47,547 bases of DNA from contig CAMFDJ010000022.1 in assembly GCA_945949085.1 (NCBI GenBank), positions 1-47,547 of the forward strand. The letters are read 5' to 3'. Positions 18,101 to 25,159 of the stretch are shown one piece after another. The translations under genes were made by a program, and so were the position numbers. Every line of letters begins with the position of its first letter. Position 1 is the stretch's first letter. This DNA comes from an uncultured Lachnospiraceae bacterium (GTDB taxonomy: Bacteria; Bacillota; Clostridia; Lachnospirales; Lachnospiraceae). Under the pieces are notes generated by a model. That model saw nothing but the letters and a program-made list of their open reading frames with translations. It did not search any database and was not told the origin of the DNA.

Positions 18101-19827
18101 GAGAATGTTCCTGCCGATATCGTAGAAACATGATATTTGGCTATATTGTTCGGAATGATCACGTTTTCACCCTGCGTACTATCCTTGACCTCAAACCGCA
18201 CAAGCTCATTATTTTCATTGACGCAGAATGCACAACCATCTACATTCTTTTCATACCAGCCTACATATCCCTGATCCAAATACCCAAAGGCAAGATTATG
18301 CTCCTGTGTGTAATTGTATGCCTCAGAATTTTTATAAGCAAGAATACAAAAGGCATCACTGACCGTATAATCAGAGGCAAAAGCAGAATTGTACCCAAGA
18401 TTGGTCTTTCCAAACATACAATTATCCGGAATATTGTTCTTATCATGCGGCGCATTACCCGGGCATTCAAATTCCAAAGTTCTGGAAGTACATTTTACCG
18501 TATCCAGAAGATTACACCCCTTGACATTATTTGCCTTTAAAATGCCGGTAGCACTGCCCGGAAGTCCAAGGTATGTCATTGCCTGACAGTTATAACAGGT
18601 AAACTCTGCCTGTGAGATATTGGAAACACGTTCCGGAAATACAACCTGTCCAAGACTGCTGCAGTTATAAAAAAGACCATTTCCTATAGTTGTCAGAGAA
18701 GTATTGCCGTCACTGTTGACACCATTGATATTAATTGCAGTCAGATTGGTGCAATCCTTGAAACAATAATTTCCCAGCTTTTGCACCTGATCAGGTATCT
18801 TAACGGCACCAAGATAGGTACATCCTGCGAAAGCATAATCGCCGATTTCCTTTAAATTGGATGGTTCAGCAAAGGTTAAAGCAGAGAGCTGGTTACAGTT
18901 TTCGAACGCATGATTGCCGATGACATTTGCACCATTCTCGATCGTAACGGAAGTCATCTGGCATCCGGTAAAGGCTCTGTTCCCGACTGCAAGAATTTCC
19001 TGTGGAATTGTCAATGAGGCAAAATTGGTGGATCCTTCAAAAACACCCATCTCAATGCCTTCTTCATTCACGATTTCCGGTGCATGATACATACCGTCTT
19101 CCTGACCGAAACGATTTACCCTCTGTACATCCACATAGTAGCGGTCGCTTCCCACATACTGAACGGGTATTTCAAGCTGCACACCTTCTGTCGGCGTTGG
19201 CATAGGCGTGGAATTGACAGAGAGGATTTCATAACGTTCCTGCGGCGTAGCATCCATCGTGTAAAGCTGCTGTCCGTTCCATGTGTTGACATTCTCTCCC
19301 GTACAGAGCGACAAAACACGATTCAATCCGGGTGTGATCACCGTTCCGTTCTCATCTCTTACCTCATCTGTCCGGGGCTGTGATTCAAAGTAGAGCGGCA
19401 TTTTGCCGGACGTCACAGCGACATATTGATTGGAGGCAGGGTCATACAGATAAGCACCTGTTGAAGAGGGAATGGTAAGCGTTCCTCCCGGCACCTGAGA
19501 ATCCTGATTGTAATAGACTACAATTCCCGTCATCGTACCACCGTTACTGCCATAGGCAATGCGGAATTTACCATCGGCATTTGCAAACACCGGGTAATTT
19601 GATGTATTCGTATAATTCGGGATATAGCGGCTTGGATCAGCAGTTGCAGCACTGATCAGAAGTGTATCGGGCAAATCTCCCGCCGCTTTTGACTGCGGTG
19701 TCGGAATCAGTGCCACAATGATTGCAGAAAGCATAAAAACCACTGAAAGCGTTCCCATGACAGTACGCCGCATACGCCTGTTTTTCCTTTTCATATTCTT
19801 CGTTTTGCTTTTCATCTGATTTGCCAT
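15190..19827 (-). CDS. Giant LRR / InlB-B-repeat wall protein with SPKTG sorting signal
   Basis: The 1545-residue protein has a long basic n-region and signal helix (about 1-50, ending SKAAG), an LRR_5-type repeat region (about 255-1030, with insertions), three Listeria-Bacteroides/InlB B-repeat-like modules of about 65-70 residues (about 1045-1262; for example YEVKFVDYDGTLLDS, RKGYTFTTWSPSNY), an Asn/Ser/Gly-rich spacer (about 1266-1345), a domain ending in HFSPYAIY (about 1350-1480), and a sorting signal SPKTG (1506-1510) plus helix and Lys-rich tail. The spacer would lift the protein through the wall. The start at ATG 19827 (MANQMKSK) has GAGGAGAG upstream; the frame open to 19908 overlaps the sortase gene and lacks a ribosome site. 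It lies 25 nt after the sortase. Confidence 0.9.
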   Translation of the reverse strand: MANQMKSKTKNMKRKNRRMRRTVMGTLSVVFMLSAIIVALIPTPQSKAAGDLPDTLLISAATADPSRYIPNYTNTSNYPVFANADGKFRIAYGSNGGTMTGIVVYYNQDSQVPGGTLTIPSSTGAYLYDPASNQYVAVTSGKMPLYFESQPRTDEVRDENGTVITPGLNRVLSLCTGENVNTWNGQQLYTMDATPQERYEILSVNSTPMPTPTEGVQLEIPVQYVGSDRYYVDVQRVNRFGQEDGMYHAPEIVNEEGIEMGVFEGSTNFASLTIPQEILAVGNRAFTGCQMTSVTIENGANVIGNHAFENCNQLSALTFAEPSNLKEIGDYAFAGCTYLGAVKIPDQVQKLGNYCFKDCTNLTAININGVNSDGNTSLTTIGNGLFYNCSSLGQVVFPERVSNISQAEFTCYNCQAMTYLGLPGSATGILKANNVKGCNLLDTVKCTSRTLEFECPGNAPHDKNNIPDNCMFGKTNLGYNSAFASDYTVSDAFCILAYKNSEAYNYTQEHNLAFGYLDQGYVGWYEKNVDGCAFCVNENNELVRFEVKDSTQGENVIIPNNIAKYHVSTISAGTFSDNDRIRYLYIPSSVSSIAAGAFEGCTSLRTVQFDNALAVREIGAGAFKTGAQKAEGDMEDDAVTPYTGLRFIGDISSDSVPFQYAMNASNNFNASSAPTQYIAYCSSFPRNLQIQLAVTRDPNTNELLETVPTLVSVPTEDQLKGLESYSLSTYTGTSDYVRTKDEENAIVASANNKQQNNLLHPESPMQMTEEEQEVINAVYHVHVPDGVTAMSDTLFQNNAAVQSVILDTVQRIPERAFEGCSKLDTFILHSSGSESGESIGDHAFYDCDNLEDVVLPASLSEFGSVPFQDCDKLIDVEFDGPGKYDCSDGLICQVDDLGNRVKVEECLVTRGKLIGASKLSASELTGVKEIAPCAFQHCTGIKEAYLDDTEITTVPDYCFDGATDLYYCSLSDSTKKIGKYAFRNTALSTAYVPGSVQSIDDTAFVVGDPGDGNYIQGLTIQCEEDSPAYWYCDDKDGITAETFIKQYTVTFLDYDDYVLKTETVKHGASATAPRVQRPGYTLTGWTEKFDNVKEDITTKAIYEEDNTASIDGYYSVLFQDFDGLYTWDTQYVKEGEYPKTPSVTPSRKGYIFSYWSPSNYQTIAVTGNIVIKAYYTEDPNAEENGNSSGNNGTNGGTSDQIYEVKFVDYDGTLLDSQNVKDGECPVATTVVPSRKGYTFTTWSPSNYASVPVTGNMTVTALYQKGSANQDSTDNSHNVLEDSSKDPLDADNQSNSNTNNTNGNAGGNGTNNSNSSTNGSASNANSVGKGNSSGSISGNSASGTSNRVPQQSNNGTKVEVTKSGISNRDLVTATVSGSNDNFVVKITDSETAKSEVSQALLKEYGSLDDLKFFAMDISLYDSTGTTKIENTSGISVTITMPFPDVLAGYAGNNKAGAVKNGAFEKLGSRLITIDNVPCISFVATHFSPYAIYVETNHLTASDVMDGSPKTGDPIHPKWFLAMGLAMLSILMFLGKGSKNKIVKVIE

Positions 19828-19852
19828 TACTCGCTCTCCTCTTGCAAAGCAA

Positions 19853-20932
19853 TTACCTGATTCGTTTTGCGACAACCACAAAACGACCGTTTGTCTCCTC
19901 GTAATCACAGGTGGACAATGTCAGAAGCGTATCGCCAAACTCCGCTTCTACGCCTGTATCATACAGCGACATTTCCGCCATGGCACGCATATTGGAATCA
20001 AATTCCTGTTGCGTATCCGCATCGATAAACTGATAATATTTAAATGTAACCTCATCCTCGTTGTAAATATGGGATAAAAAGACATACATCACCTCATAAG
20101 ATGCCTTCTCATAGATGGAATCAAATGTGATGACAGAATGCTTTTTGCAATAATCGGACGATTTATATTTGTCAAGATTACCAAACATATTCCCGGAACG
20201 CATATTGTGTCCATAGATGATCAGATTGGTACTTGGTTTTGTGACATCACAGGCCGCATCCAGAAATAACGTACCGTTTTTGTCACTCTCCTGATTGATA
20301 TCATGATCAAGATAATATGTATTGTCAGAAGTCTGCATGACAGGGTAATCAATATTTGTATCGGCTATCTTAAGCCATCCGATTAGATTTTTATTTTGAT
20401 TATATAAACTTTTGTATTCATCCAGAATCGTCAGTACCTTTTCCTGTCCGGTCTGCTCATCCTTCCATGTCACCTGATCCGTAGCATACATGGCATTTAT
20501 CGTTTCATTTTCCTTAAGAGAAGCCATCTTCTCATTTTCACGTCTGACTCTGTCTGCCTCAAGACAATAGTAGCCAAAATAAGAAAGACAGGCTACTGCG
20601 ACGACAAGCAATGAAAAAGATACTACTCTTCTGAATAAAAGTTCTTTTCTGGTAAGCACAACAATATGCCTGCTGTTTTTTTTATTCTTTGCCGGCTTTA
20701 CATGATATCTGCTGCTTTTACGAACATGAGCATCCTCCATGTGGCTGCTCCCTGCCATCTGTCTTCTTTTTGCCTCCATGGCAAGTTCGTACACTTCGTC
20801 ATCGAGTGCTCTTCCGGCAGGTCCTTCGAGTCTGATCTGCCCGGATTGTATCATCGCATATAATCTTAAAATATCCTTATCATTATGAAAATCGTATTGT
20901 TTCCGAATCTCATCAATTGCATAATTCTCCAT
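19853..20932 (-). CDS. srtB: Class B sortase with cytoplasmic N-terminal extension
   Basis: The 359-residue product has a hydrophilic N-terminal part of about 100 residues before a single transmembrane helix (about 104-124), then a sortase domain with catalytic His242 (IYGHNM), Cys342 (LTLSTC) and Arg350 (NGRFVV). GWLKIADTNIDYPVMQ and the long insertion between His and Cys place it in class B. In Clostridioides difficile a class B sortase anchors proteins with (S/P)PxTG signals, and the two next genes encode SPKTG and SPDTG proteins. The cytoplasmic extension is unusually long and has no known function. ATG 20932 was chosen over a TTG at 20968; it has no ribosome site and lies 7 nt behind a good -10 element. 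Confidence 0.92.
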   Translation of the reverse strand: MENYAIDEIRKQYDFHNDKDILRLYAMIQSGQIRLEGPAGRALDDEVYELAMEAKRRQMAGSSHMEDAHVRKSSRYHVKPAKNKKNSRHIVVLTRKELLFRRVVSFSLLVVAVACLSYFGYYCLEADRVRRENEKMASLKENETINAMYATDQVTWKDEQTGQEKVLTILDEYKSLYNQNKNLIGWLKIADTNIDYPVMQTSDNTYYLDHDINQESDKNGTLFLDAACDVTKPSTNLIIYGHNMRSGNMFGNLDKYKSSDYCKKHSVITFDSIYEKASYEVMYVFLSHIYNEDEVTFKYYQFIDADTQQEFDSNMRAMAEMSLYDTGVEAEFGDTLLTLSTCDYEETNGRFVVVAKRIR

Positions 20933-20939
20933 GATTTCT

Positions 20940-20968
20940 ATTTTAACTATATCTTGTTGGAAATTCAA
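20940..20968 (-). promoter_or_regulatory. Sigma-A promoter of the sortase operon; predicted leaderless start
   Basis: On the minus strand TTGAAT (20968-20963) and TAAAAT (20945-20940) are separated by 17 nt. The sortase ATG begins 7 nt after the -10, exactly where transcription should start. Together with the lack of a Shine-Dalgarno sequence this suggests a leaderless mRNA. Confidence 0.5.
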
Positions 20969-21060
20969 CCCTTATTGCAAGATATGGTGTATTTTTATTT
21001 CAGGAAATATTTGGTTCCGGGTCTTTCTTTGCCGGATACAAAAAAGAACCCGGACATGTC

Positions 21061-21087
21061 ACAACCTCGTGCTTCCTGCATATGATA
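21061..21087 (+). promoter_or_regulatory. Sigma-K-like promoter of the high-Cys gene
   Basis: AC at 21061-21062, a 16-nt spacer and CATATGATA at 21079-21087 fit the Bacillus sigma-K pattern (AC / CATAnnnTA). The start point would be about 21095, 11 nt before the GGAGG ribosome site (21106-21110). Late mother-cell expression would fit a cysteine-rich coat-like product. A match this short can arise by chance. Confidence 0.4.
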
Positions 21088-21117
21088 CAGCATAACAACA
21101 ATTTTGGAGGCTCTAAA

Positions 21118-21357
21118 ATGAGTGAATTATCTGCAAGTCAGTGTGGATGTCGTTCCGAACGAATGAGTTGCGGCTGCGGCTGTGGATGCAACAGCTGGAT
21201 CTGGATTATCCTGTTATTGGTATTCTGTGGTGGCTGCGGCGACCATGATGACTGTGGTAGCGGATTTAGTCTGTTTGGCGGTGGCTCAGACTGCTGCGAG
21301 TGGATCATCATCCTGCTCATCCTTTTCTGCTGCTGTGGCGGACATTCCAAATACTGA
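21118..21357 (+). CDS. High-cysteine Gly/Cys-rich small protein (chorion-like class)
   Basis: The 79-residue product starts MSELSASQCGCRSERMSC and has a Cys-Gly cluster (SCGCGCGCNSW), a hydrophobic stretch (IWIILLLVF), a second Cys-Gly-Asp cluster, another hydrophobic stretch (WIIILLILF) and a final CCCGG. Cysteine makes up roughly a fifth of residues. It resembles the small proteins of Clostridia annotated as chorion-class high-cysteine proteins. Such composition suggests a disulfide-linked layer, possibly in the spore coat; the upstream sigma-K-like promoter supports this but is not proof. ATG 21118 has GGAGG at 7-nt spacing; the frame is open upstream to 21082, but that start lacks a ribosome site. 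Confidence 0.85.
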   Translation: MSELSASQCGCRSERMSCGCGCGCNSWIWIILLLVFCGGCGDHDDCGSGFSLFGGGSDCCEWIIILLILFCCCGGHSKY

Positions 21358-21396
21358 TATCTTGGTATCATCAGTCACGCGGGAGAGCATCGGCAT

Positions 21397-21422
21397 GGAA
21401 GGGAATCTTTTGATTCCCTTCC
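21397..21422 (+). terminator. Terminator after the high-Cys gene
   Basis: GGAAGGGAATC and GATTCCCTTCC form an 11-bp perfect stem around TTTT, followed by TTCTCTTT. It lies 39 nt after the stop at 21357. Confidence 0.8.
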
Positions 21423-21572
21423 TTCTCTTTCCGTCTCTTATTTCATCACATCCCTAACATTTGCGAAACAATTTATTCTATATCATTTTTTCAATCATAA
21501 CAGGAAGCTTTCTGCCATAGAATGGTGGTAAAATCAGTTTCTTTGCAAGCGCAGGAAGGAATCGTCACGCGA

Positions 21573-22250
21573 ATGGATAACAGAGAAAGCAGCAGAGAAC
21601 CTAACAGCAAAAGATCAAATGATAGCATCATCGCATTTGACACGGTTTATACCACAAATGAAATTCAAATGATGAAAATTGCCATGCCACTTTTATCGCA
21701 TGATTTACAGCTGTTACTTGCGACTTATATCAAGGTGAGGGAGCTCTCACTCTGCTATCAGATGCTGCAACATACAAAACTACATCATTTCTCCATAGAA
21801 ACAGCCGGGCTGCATCGTTTTTTCAAGGAGGCAAAGCCTTACTGCAACAAACAGCAAAGTCAAATGTTTGATATGTTTGAAAATCTGAGCCGCACAATGC
21901 AGATACTCGATAAAATGAAGTTACTTGGTGATGATATTCCCTTTGACGGCAATATGGATCTCTCAGCCCTGATGCAATTGATGCCTCTTTTTCAGTCTTT
22001 TCAGGAAGATACAGTTCATGAAACCGGCGCAGACGAAAAACGGAGCGATCATACAGCTTCAGAAAGTACATCCTGCAAGGCAGCTTCCTCCGATCCTGCC
22101 GGGTATGCGCAGGCGTCCGGTGACGATACATTGCAGGAACACACACACCCATCTCCCATGTCTGCCCTATCTCCTCTTTTACAAAATGCACTGACCAATG
22201 AGCAGAGGGAAATGTACGAACAATTTCAAAAAAAATTTTCTTCCATGTGA
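21573..22250 (+). CDS. Conserved hypothetical protein, 225 aa
   Basis: The product is soluble and mostly helical. Its N-terminal half has MKIAMPLLSHDLQLLLATYIKVRELSLCYQML followed by FKEAKPYCNKQQSQMFDMFENL, and its C-terminal third is a Ser/Thr/Asp-rich linker ending in a short helix (LTNEQREMYEQFQKKFSSM). The pattern recalls clostridial proteins of unknown function with a repeated 'ATYIK..EL' helix, often found beside a short partner, as here (89 aa, 11 nt downstream). The start is uncertain: ATG 21573 has AAGGA 12 nt upstream; ATG 21522 has none. No enzyme motif, signal peptide or membrane helix is visible. Confidence 0.7.
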   Translation: MDNRESSREPNSKRSNDSIIAFDTVYTTNEIQMMKIAMPLLSHDLQLLLATYIKVRELSLCYQMLQHTKLHHFSIETAGLHRFFKEAKPYCNKQQSQMFDMFENLSRTMQILDKMKLLGDDIPFDGNMDLSALMQLMPLFQSFQEDTVHETGADEKRSDHTASESTSCKAASSDPAGYAQASGDDTLQEHTHPSPMSALSPLLQNALTNEQREMYEQFQKKFSSM

Positions 22251-22261
22251 AAGGATATCCT

Positions 22262-22531
22262 ATGCAAAATCAAGATTGGATCAATGACGAACGATTAGAC
22301 ACCATTCCAACAGAGAAAAAGGAATTTTTGCATGAGATTTTATTTGAAATGAATCAGCTCTCAAGCAAAGAAAAACTTCCCTTTATTATGGCATTATTAT
22401 CAAGCGGCCGGCTAAATGCAATCAATTTCTCCGATGAGGAACTGAAACTGATCATCCATGTGCTGAAAGATTATACAGATGAAAAAGAATTCACGCGATT
22501 TCAGGGAATTTTACAGATGCTCAGGCATTAA
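22262..22531 (+). CDS. Conserved hypothetical protein, 89 aa
   Basis: The product is an acidic helical protein (MQNQDWINDERLDTIPTEKKEF ... LPFIMALLSSGRLNAINFSDEELKLIIHVL). ATG 22262 follows AAAGGA at good spacing; a GTG at 22247 overlaps the upstream gene's end. It is almost certainly cotranscribed with the 225-residue gene just upstream, and the two probably act together. The spacing of conserved-looking helices resembles the C-terminal part of small clostridial proteins that travel with that family. No function is assigned. Confidence 0.7.
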   Translation: MQNQDWINDERLDTIPTEKKEFLHEILFEMNQLSSKEKLPFIMALLSSGRLNAINFSDEELKLIIHVLKDYTDEKEFTRFQGILQMLRH

Positions 22532-22537
22532 AAAACA

Positions 22538-22576
22538 GGGAAGCATTCCCGGTATCCATATACGGGTTTGCTTCCC
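22538..22576 (-). terminator. Terminator of leuS
   Basis: GGGAAGCA and TGCTTCCC close a stem that continues with CCCG/CGGG after a small internal loop. On the minus strand it is followed by CTGTTTTTTAATG, so it ends leuS, which stops at 22604. It may also stall transcription from the plus-strand 89-residue gene, which converges on leuS. Confidence 0.85.
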
Positions 22577-22603
22577 TATCTGTAGCATGACAAAAATGAT
22601 CCT

Positions 22604-25027
22604 TTAGTTTGGTTTCACAACAATATTCACAATCTTGCCCGGGACATAAATCTCTTTTACAACCTGCATGCCTTCTATTGCTCTTGCCACGCCATCGACA
22701 GCCTTTGCCTTTGCAAGTGCACTGTCTTTCTCTTCTTTGACACCAAGAAGTACCGTGCCTCGAACCTTACCGTTAACCTGCACGCCAATTCGGGTCTCAT
22801 CTTCTTTCACTGCTTCCGGATCAAACTGCGGCCATGGTTCAAACGCAAGTGTGTGATCATGTCCGAGACTCGCCCAGATTTCTTCTCCGATATGCGGGCA
22901 GATACATGACAGCATCTTGATAAAGCCTTCCGCATATTCCAAAGGACATGTCCCCTTTGTCACCGCATTCATGAAGATCATCATCTGTGCAATGGCGGTA
23001 TTGAATCCAAGCTGCTCAAAATCATCCGTAACCTTCTTCACAGTCTGATGATAAATCTTCTTTAATGCCTCTTCATTGCCCGGCTGAATATTGTCCGGAT
23101 TCGTAAAGTAATTCCAGACTCTGTTCAGGAATTTTCTGGCACCCTCTACACCCTGTGGGCTCCATGGTTTTGAGACTTCAAGCGGTCCCATGAACATTTC
23201 ATACAGACGAAGCGTGTCTGCGCCATAATCTCTGACAATGTCACTGGGGTTGACAACATATTCCGGGAATCTCTTTCCCATCTTGATACCATTCTCACCG
23301 AGAATCATACCCTGATGAACCAGTTTTTTGAATGGCTCTTTTACAGGGGATAAGCCCTGGTTGTAAAGGAATCTGTTCCAGATACGGGAATACATCAGAT
23401 GTCCTACTGCATGCTCCGGTCCGCCGATATACAGATCTACAGGCATCCAGTGTTTGAGAAGCTCCTGGTTGGCAAATTCCTCCTCATTGTCCGGATCAAT
23501 ATATCTGAAATAATACCAGCTTGAGCCGGCAGAACCGGGCATCGTTGAGGTCTCCCTCTTCCCTGTCACATCACCGTTTTTGTATATTTTCCATTCAGTC
23601 GCATTTTCCAGTGGTGCCTGACCGTTATTTCCTTTATAATCCTCAAGCTCAGGAAGCACCAGAGGCAATTCCTCATCTGAAAGTACATGAATCTTACCGT
23701 CCTCTGTATAATAGACAGGAACAGGTTCTCCCCAATAACGCTGACGGGCAAAGATCCATTCTCTGAAGTGATAGTTTACCGTACGTTTTGCAACACCAAG
23801 CTTCTCCAATTTCACAGTAATTGCTTCTTTGGCATCTTCCACTACCATACCTGTAAATTCTTCTGAATTCATAAGGTGAAGGCCTTTGCCAAGATAATCG
23901 TGCTTTTCAAGAGCCTTCTGGGATACGTCACCTTCAATAACCTGAATACGAGGAATATTATGAACCTCAGAATATTCATAGTCTCTCTGATCGTGACTTG
24001 GAACTGCCATGACAGCACCGGTACCGTAATTTGCAAGTACAAAGTCGCCAATATAAAGCGGTACCTCTTTGCCGTTTACCGGATTGATACAAGTAACACC
24101 CTTCAGCTCGCATCCTGATTTCGTCTTATTGAGTTCTGTACGATCCATATCATTTTTCTTGATCGTCTCATCAATATATGCCTGTACTTCTTCCTGATTC
24201 CGGATTCTTGGCATCAGATCTTTTACAATCTGTCCATCCGGAGCAAGCACCATAAAGGTAATGCCATAAATTGTTTCAATACATGTGGTGTAAATGGAAA
24301 ACTCTCCGCCTCCCACAATCTGGAATTTTACTTCAACACCTTCCGAACGACCGATCCAGTGACGCTGCATATCCTTTGTAGACTGTGGCCAGTCAATCTC
24401 ATCAAGCCCCTCCAGTAGTTCATCTGCAAATGCAACCTGATCAATGACCCACTGCTTCATGTTCTTACGGATGACCGGATAACCGCCTCGCTCAGATTTG
24501 CCGTCAATAACTTCATCGTTTGATAATACGGTACCAAGCTCTTCACACCAGTTTACAGGCATATCTACAAGCTTTGCATAGCCTGCTTCATATAATTTTT
24601 TGAAAATCCACTGCGTCCACTTATAAAATTTTGGATCTGACGTGGCAAGTGTCTTTGACCAGTCATAATCAAATCCAAGTTCCTTGAGCTGCTTTGTGAA
24701 TGTTTCAATATTTCTCTGTGTAAATCCATTTGGATGATTTCCTGTTGTAACAGCATACTGCTCTGCAGGAAGGCCAAAGGAATCATATCCCATTGGATGA
24801 AGCACATTATACCCCTGCATTCTCTTCATACGGGAAATAATATCCGTTGCTGTATATCCTTCCGGATGACCGGCATGAAGACCAACGCCGGATGGATACG
24901 GAAACATATCAAGTGCATAAAATTTCGGTTTTGAGAAATCCCATATATCTGTCTTGAATGTTTCGTTCTCTTCCCAATAATTCTGCCATTTCTTTTCAAT
25001 TTCTCTGTGATTGTACGGTGCAGCCAT
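22604..25027 (-). CDS. leuS: Leucyl-tRNA synthetase
   Basis: The 807-residue class I synthetase charges tRNA-Leu. It has the HIGH-type motif in PYPSGVGLHAGHPEGYT (about residue 45), the CP1 editing domain with TTCIETIYGITFMVLAPD (about 248-265), a WYYFRYIDP catalytic segment and, in place of KMSKS, the sequence KMGKR (IKMGKRFPEYVV). The C-terminal domain ends VNIVVKPN. The start at ATG 25027 (MAAPYNHREIEKKW) fits the family; the frame is open to 25093 without family similarity. No T-box leader was found, unlike pheST; instead a promoter inside a palindrome lies at 25120-25159. Confidence 0.97.
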   Translation of the reverse strand: MAAPYNHREIEKKWQNYWEENETFKTDIWDFSKPKFYALDMFPYPSGVGLHAGHPEGYTATDIISRMKRMQGYNVLHPMGYDSFGLPAEQYAVTTGNHPNGFTQRNIETFTKQLKELGFDYDWSKTLATSDPKFYKWTQWIFKKLYEAGYAKLVDMPVNWCEELGTVLSNDEVIDGKSERGGYPVIRKNMKQWVIDQVAFADELLEGLDEIDWPQSTKDMQRHWIGRSEGVEVKFQIVGGGEFSIYTTCIETIYGITFMVLAPDGQIVKDLMPRIRNQEEVQAYIDETIKKNDMDRTELNKTKSGCELKGVTCINPVNGKEVPLYIGDFVLANYGTGAVMAVPSHDQRDYEYSEVHNIPRIQVIEGDVSQKALEKHDYLGKGLHLMNSEEFTGMVVEDAKEAITVKLEKLGVAKRTVNYHFREWIFARQRYWGEPVPVYYTEDGKIHVLSDEELPLVLPELEDYKGNNGQAPLENATEWKIYKNGDVTGKRETSTMPGSAGSSWYYFRYIDPDNEEEFANQELLKHWMPVDLYIGGPEHAVGHLMYSRIWNRFLYNQGLSPVKEPFKKLVHQGMILGENGIKMGKRFPEYVVNPSDIVRDYGADTLRLYEMFMGPLEVSKPWSPQGVEGARKFLNRVWNYFTNPDNIQPGNEEALKKIYHQTVKKVTDDFEQLGFNTAIAQMMIFMNAVTKGTCPLEYAEGFIKMLSCICPHIGEEIWASLGHDHTLAFEPWPQFDPEAVKEDETRIGVQVNGKVRGTVLLGVKEEKDSALAKAKAVDGVARAIEGMQVVKEIYVPGKIVNIVVKPN

Positions 25028-25119
25028 TTTTCTACCTCTACCTGTCTTTCTATTGTTCTTTCCTGAATGGATGCTGTACAAAGACAACCCCATCAGCTTT
25101 TTTACAAATAACTATATAA

Positions 25120-25159
25120 GTCCACCGTTTATAGTAAACGGTGGACGGTGAAAAGTCAA
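25120..25159 (-). promoter_or_regulatory. leuS promoter with -10 inside a 27-bp palindrome
   Basis: TTGACT (25159-25154) and TACTAT (25136-25131) have a 17-nt spacer on the minus strand. The -10 occupies the centre of a perfect palindrome, GTCCACCGTTTA-CTA-TAAACGGTGGAC (25120-25146). The palindrome could be a repressor operator; its lack of a T-run makes a simple terminator for the upstream gene less likely. The -35 overlaps the stop region of the upstream gene. Confidence 0.55.

Noticed and set aside
12197..19827. CRISPR or tandem DNA repeat array
   Set aside because: The repetition is in protein (LRR, InlB-type and low-complexity linkers), not in direct DNA repeats with spacers.
20997..21058. 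Imperfect hairpin CCGGGT...ACCCGG upstream of the sortase
   Set aside because: The stem has a bulge and no T-run in a useful place; it may be a weak structure but no role can be supported.
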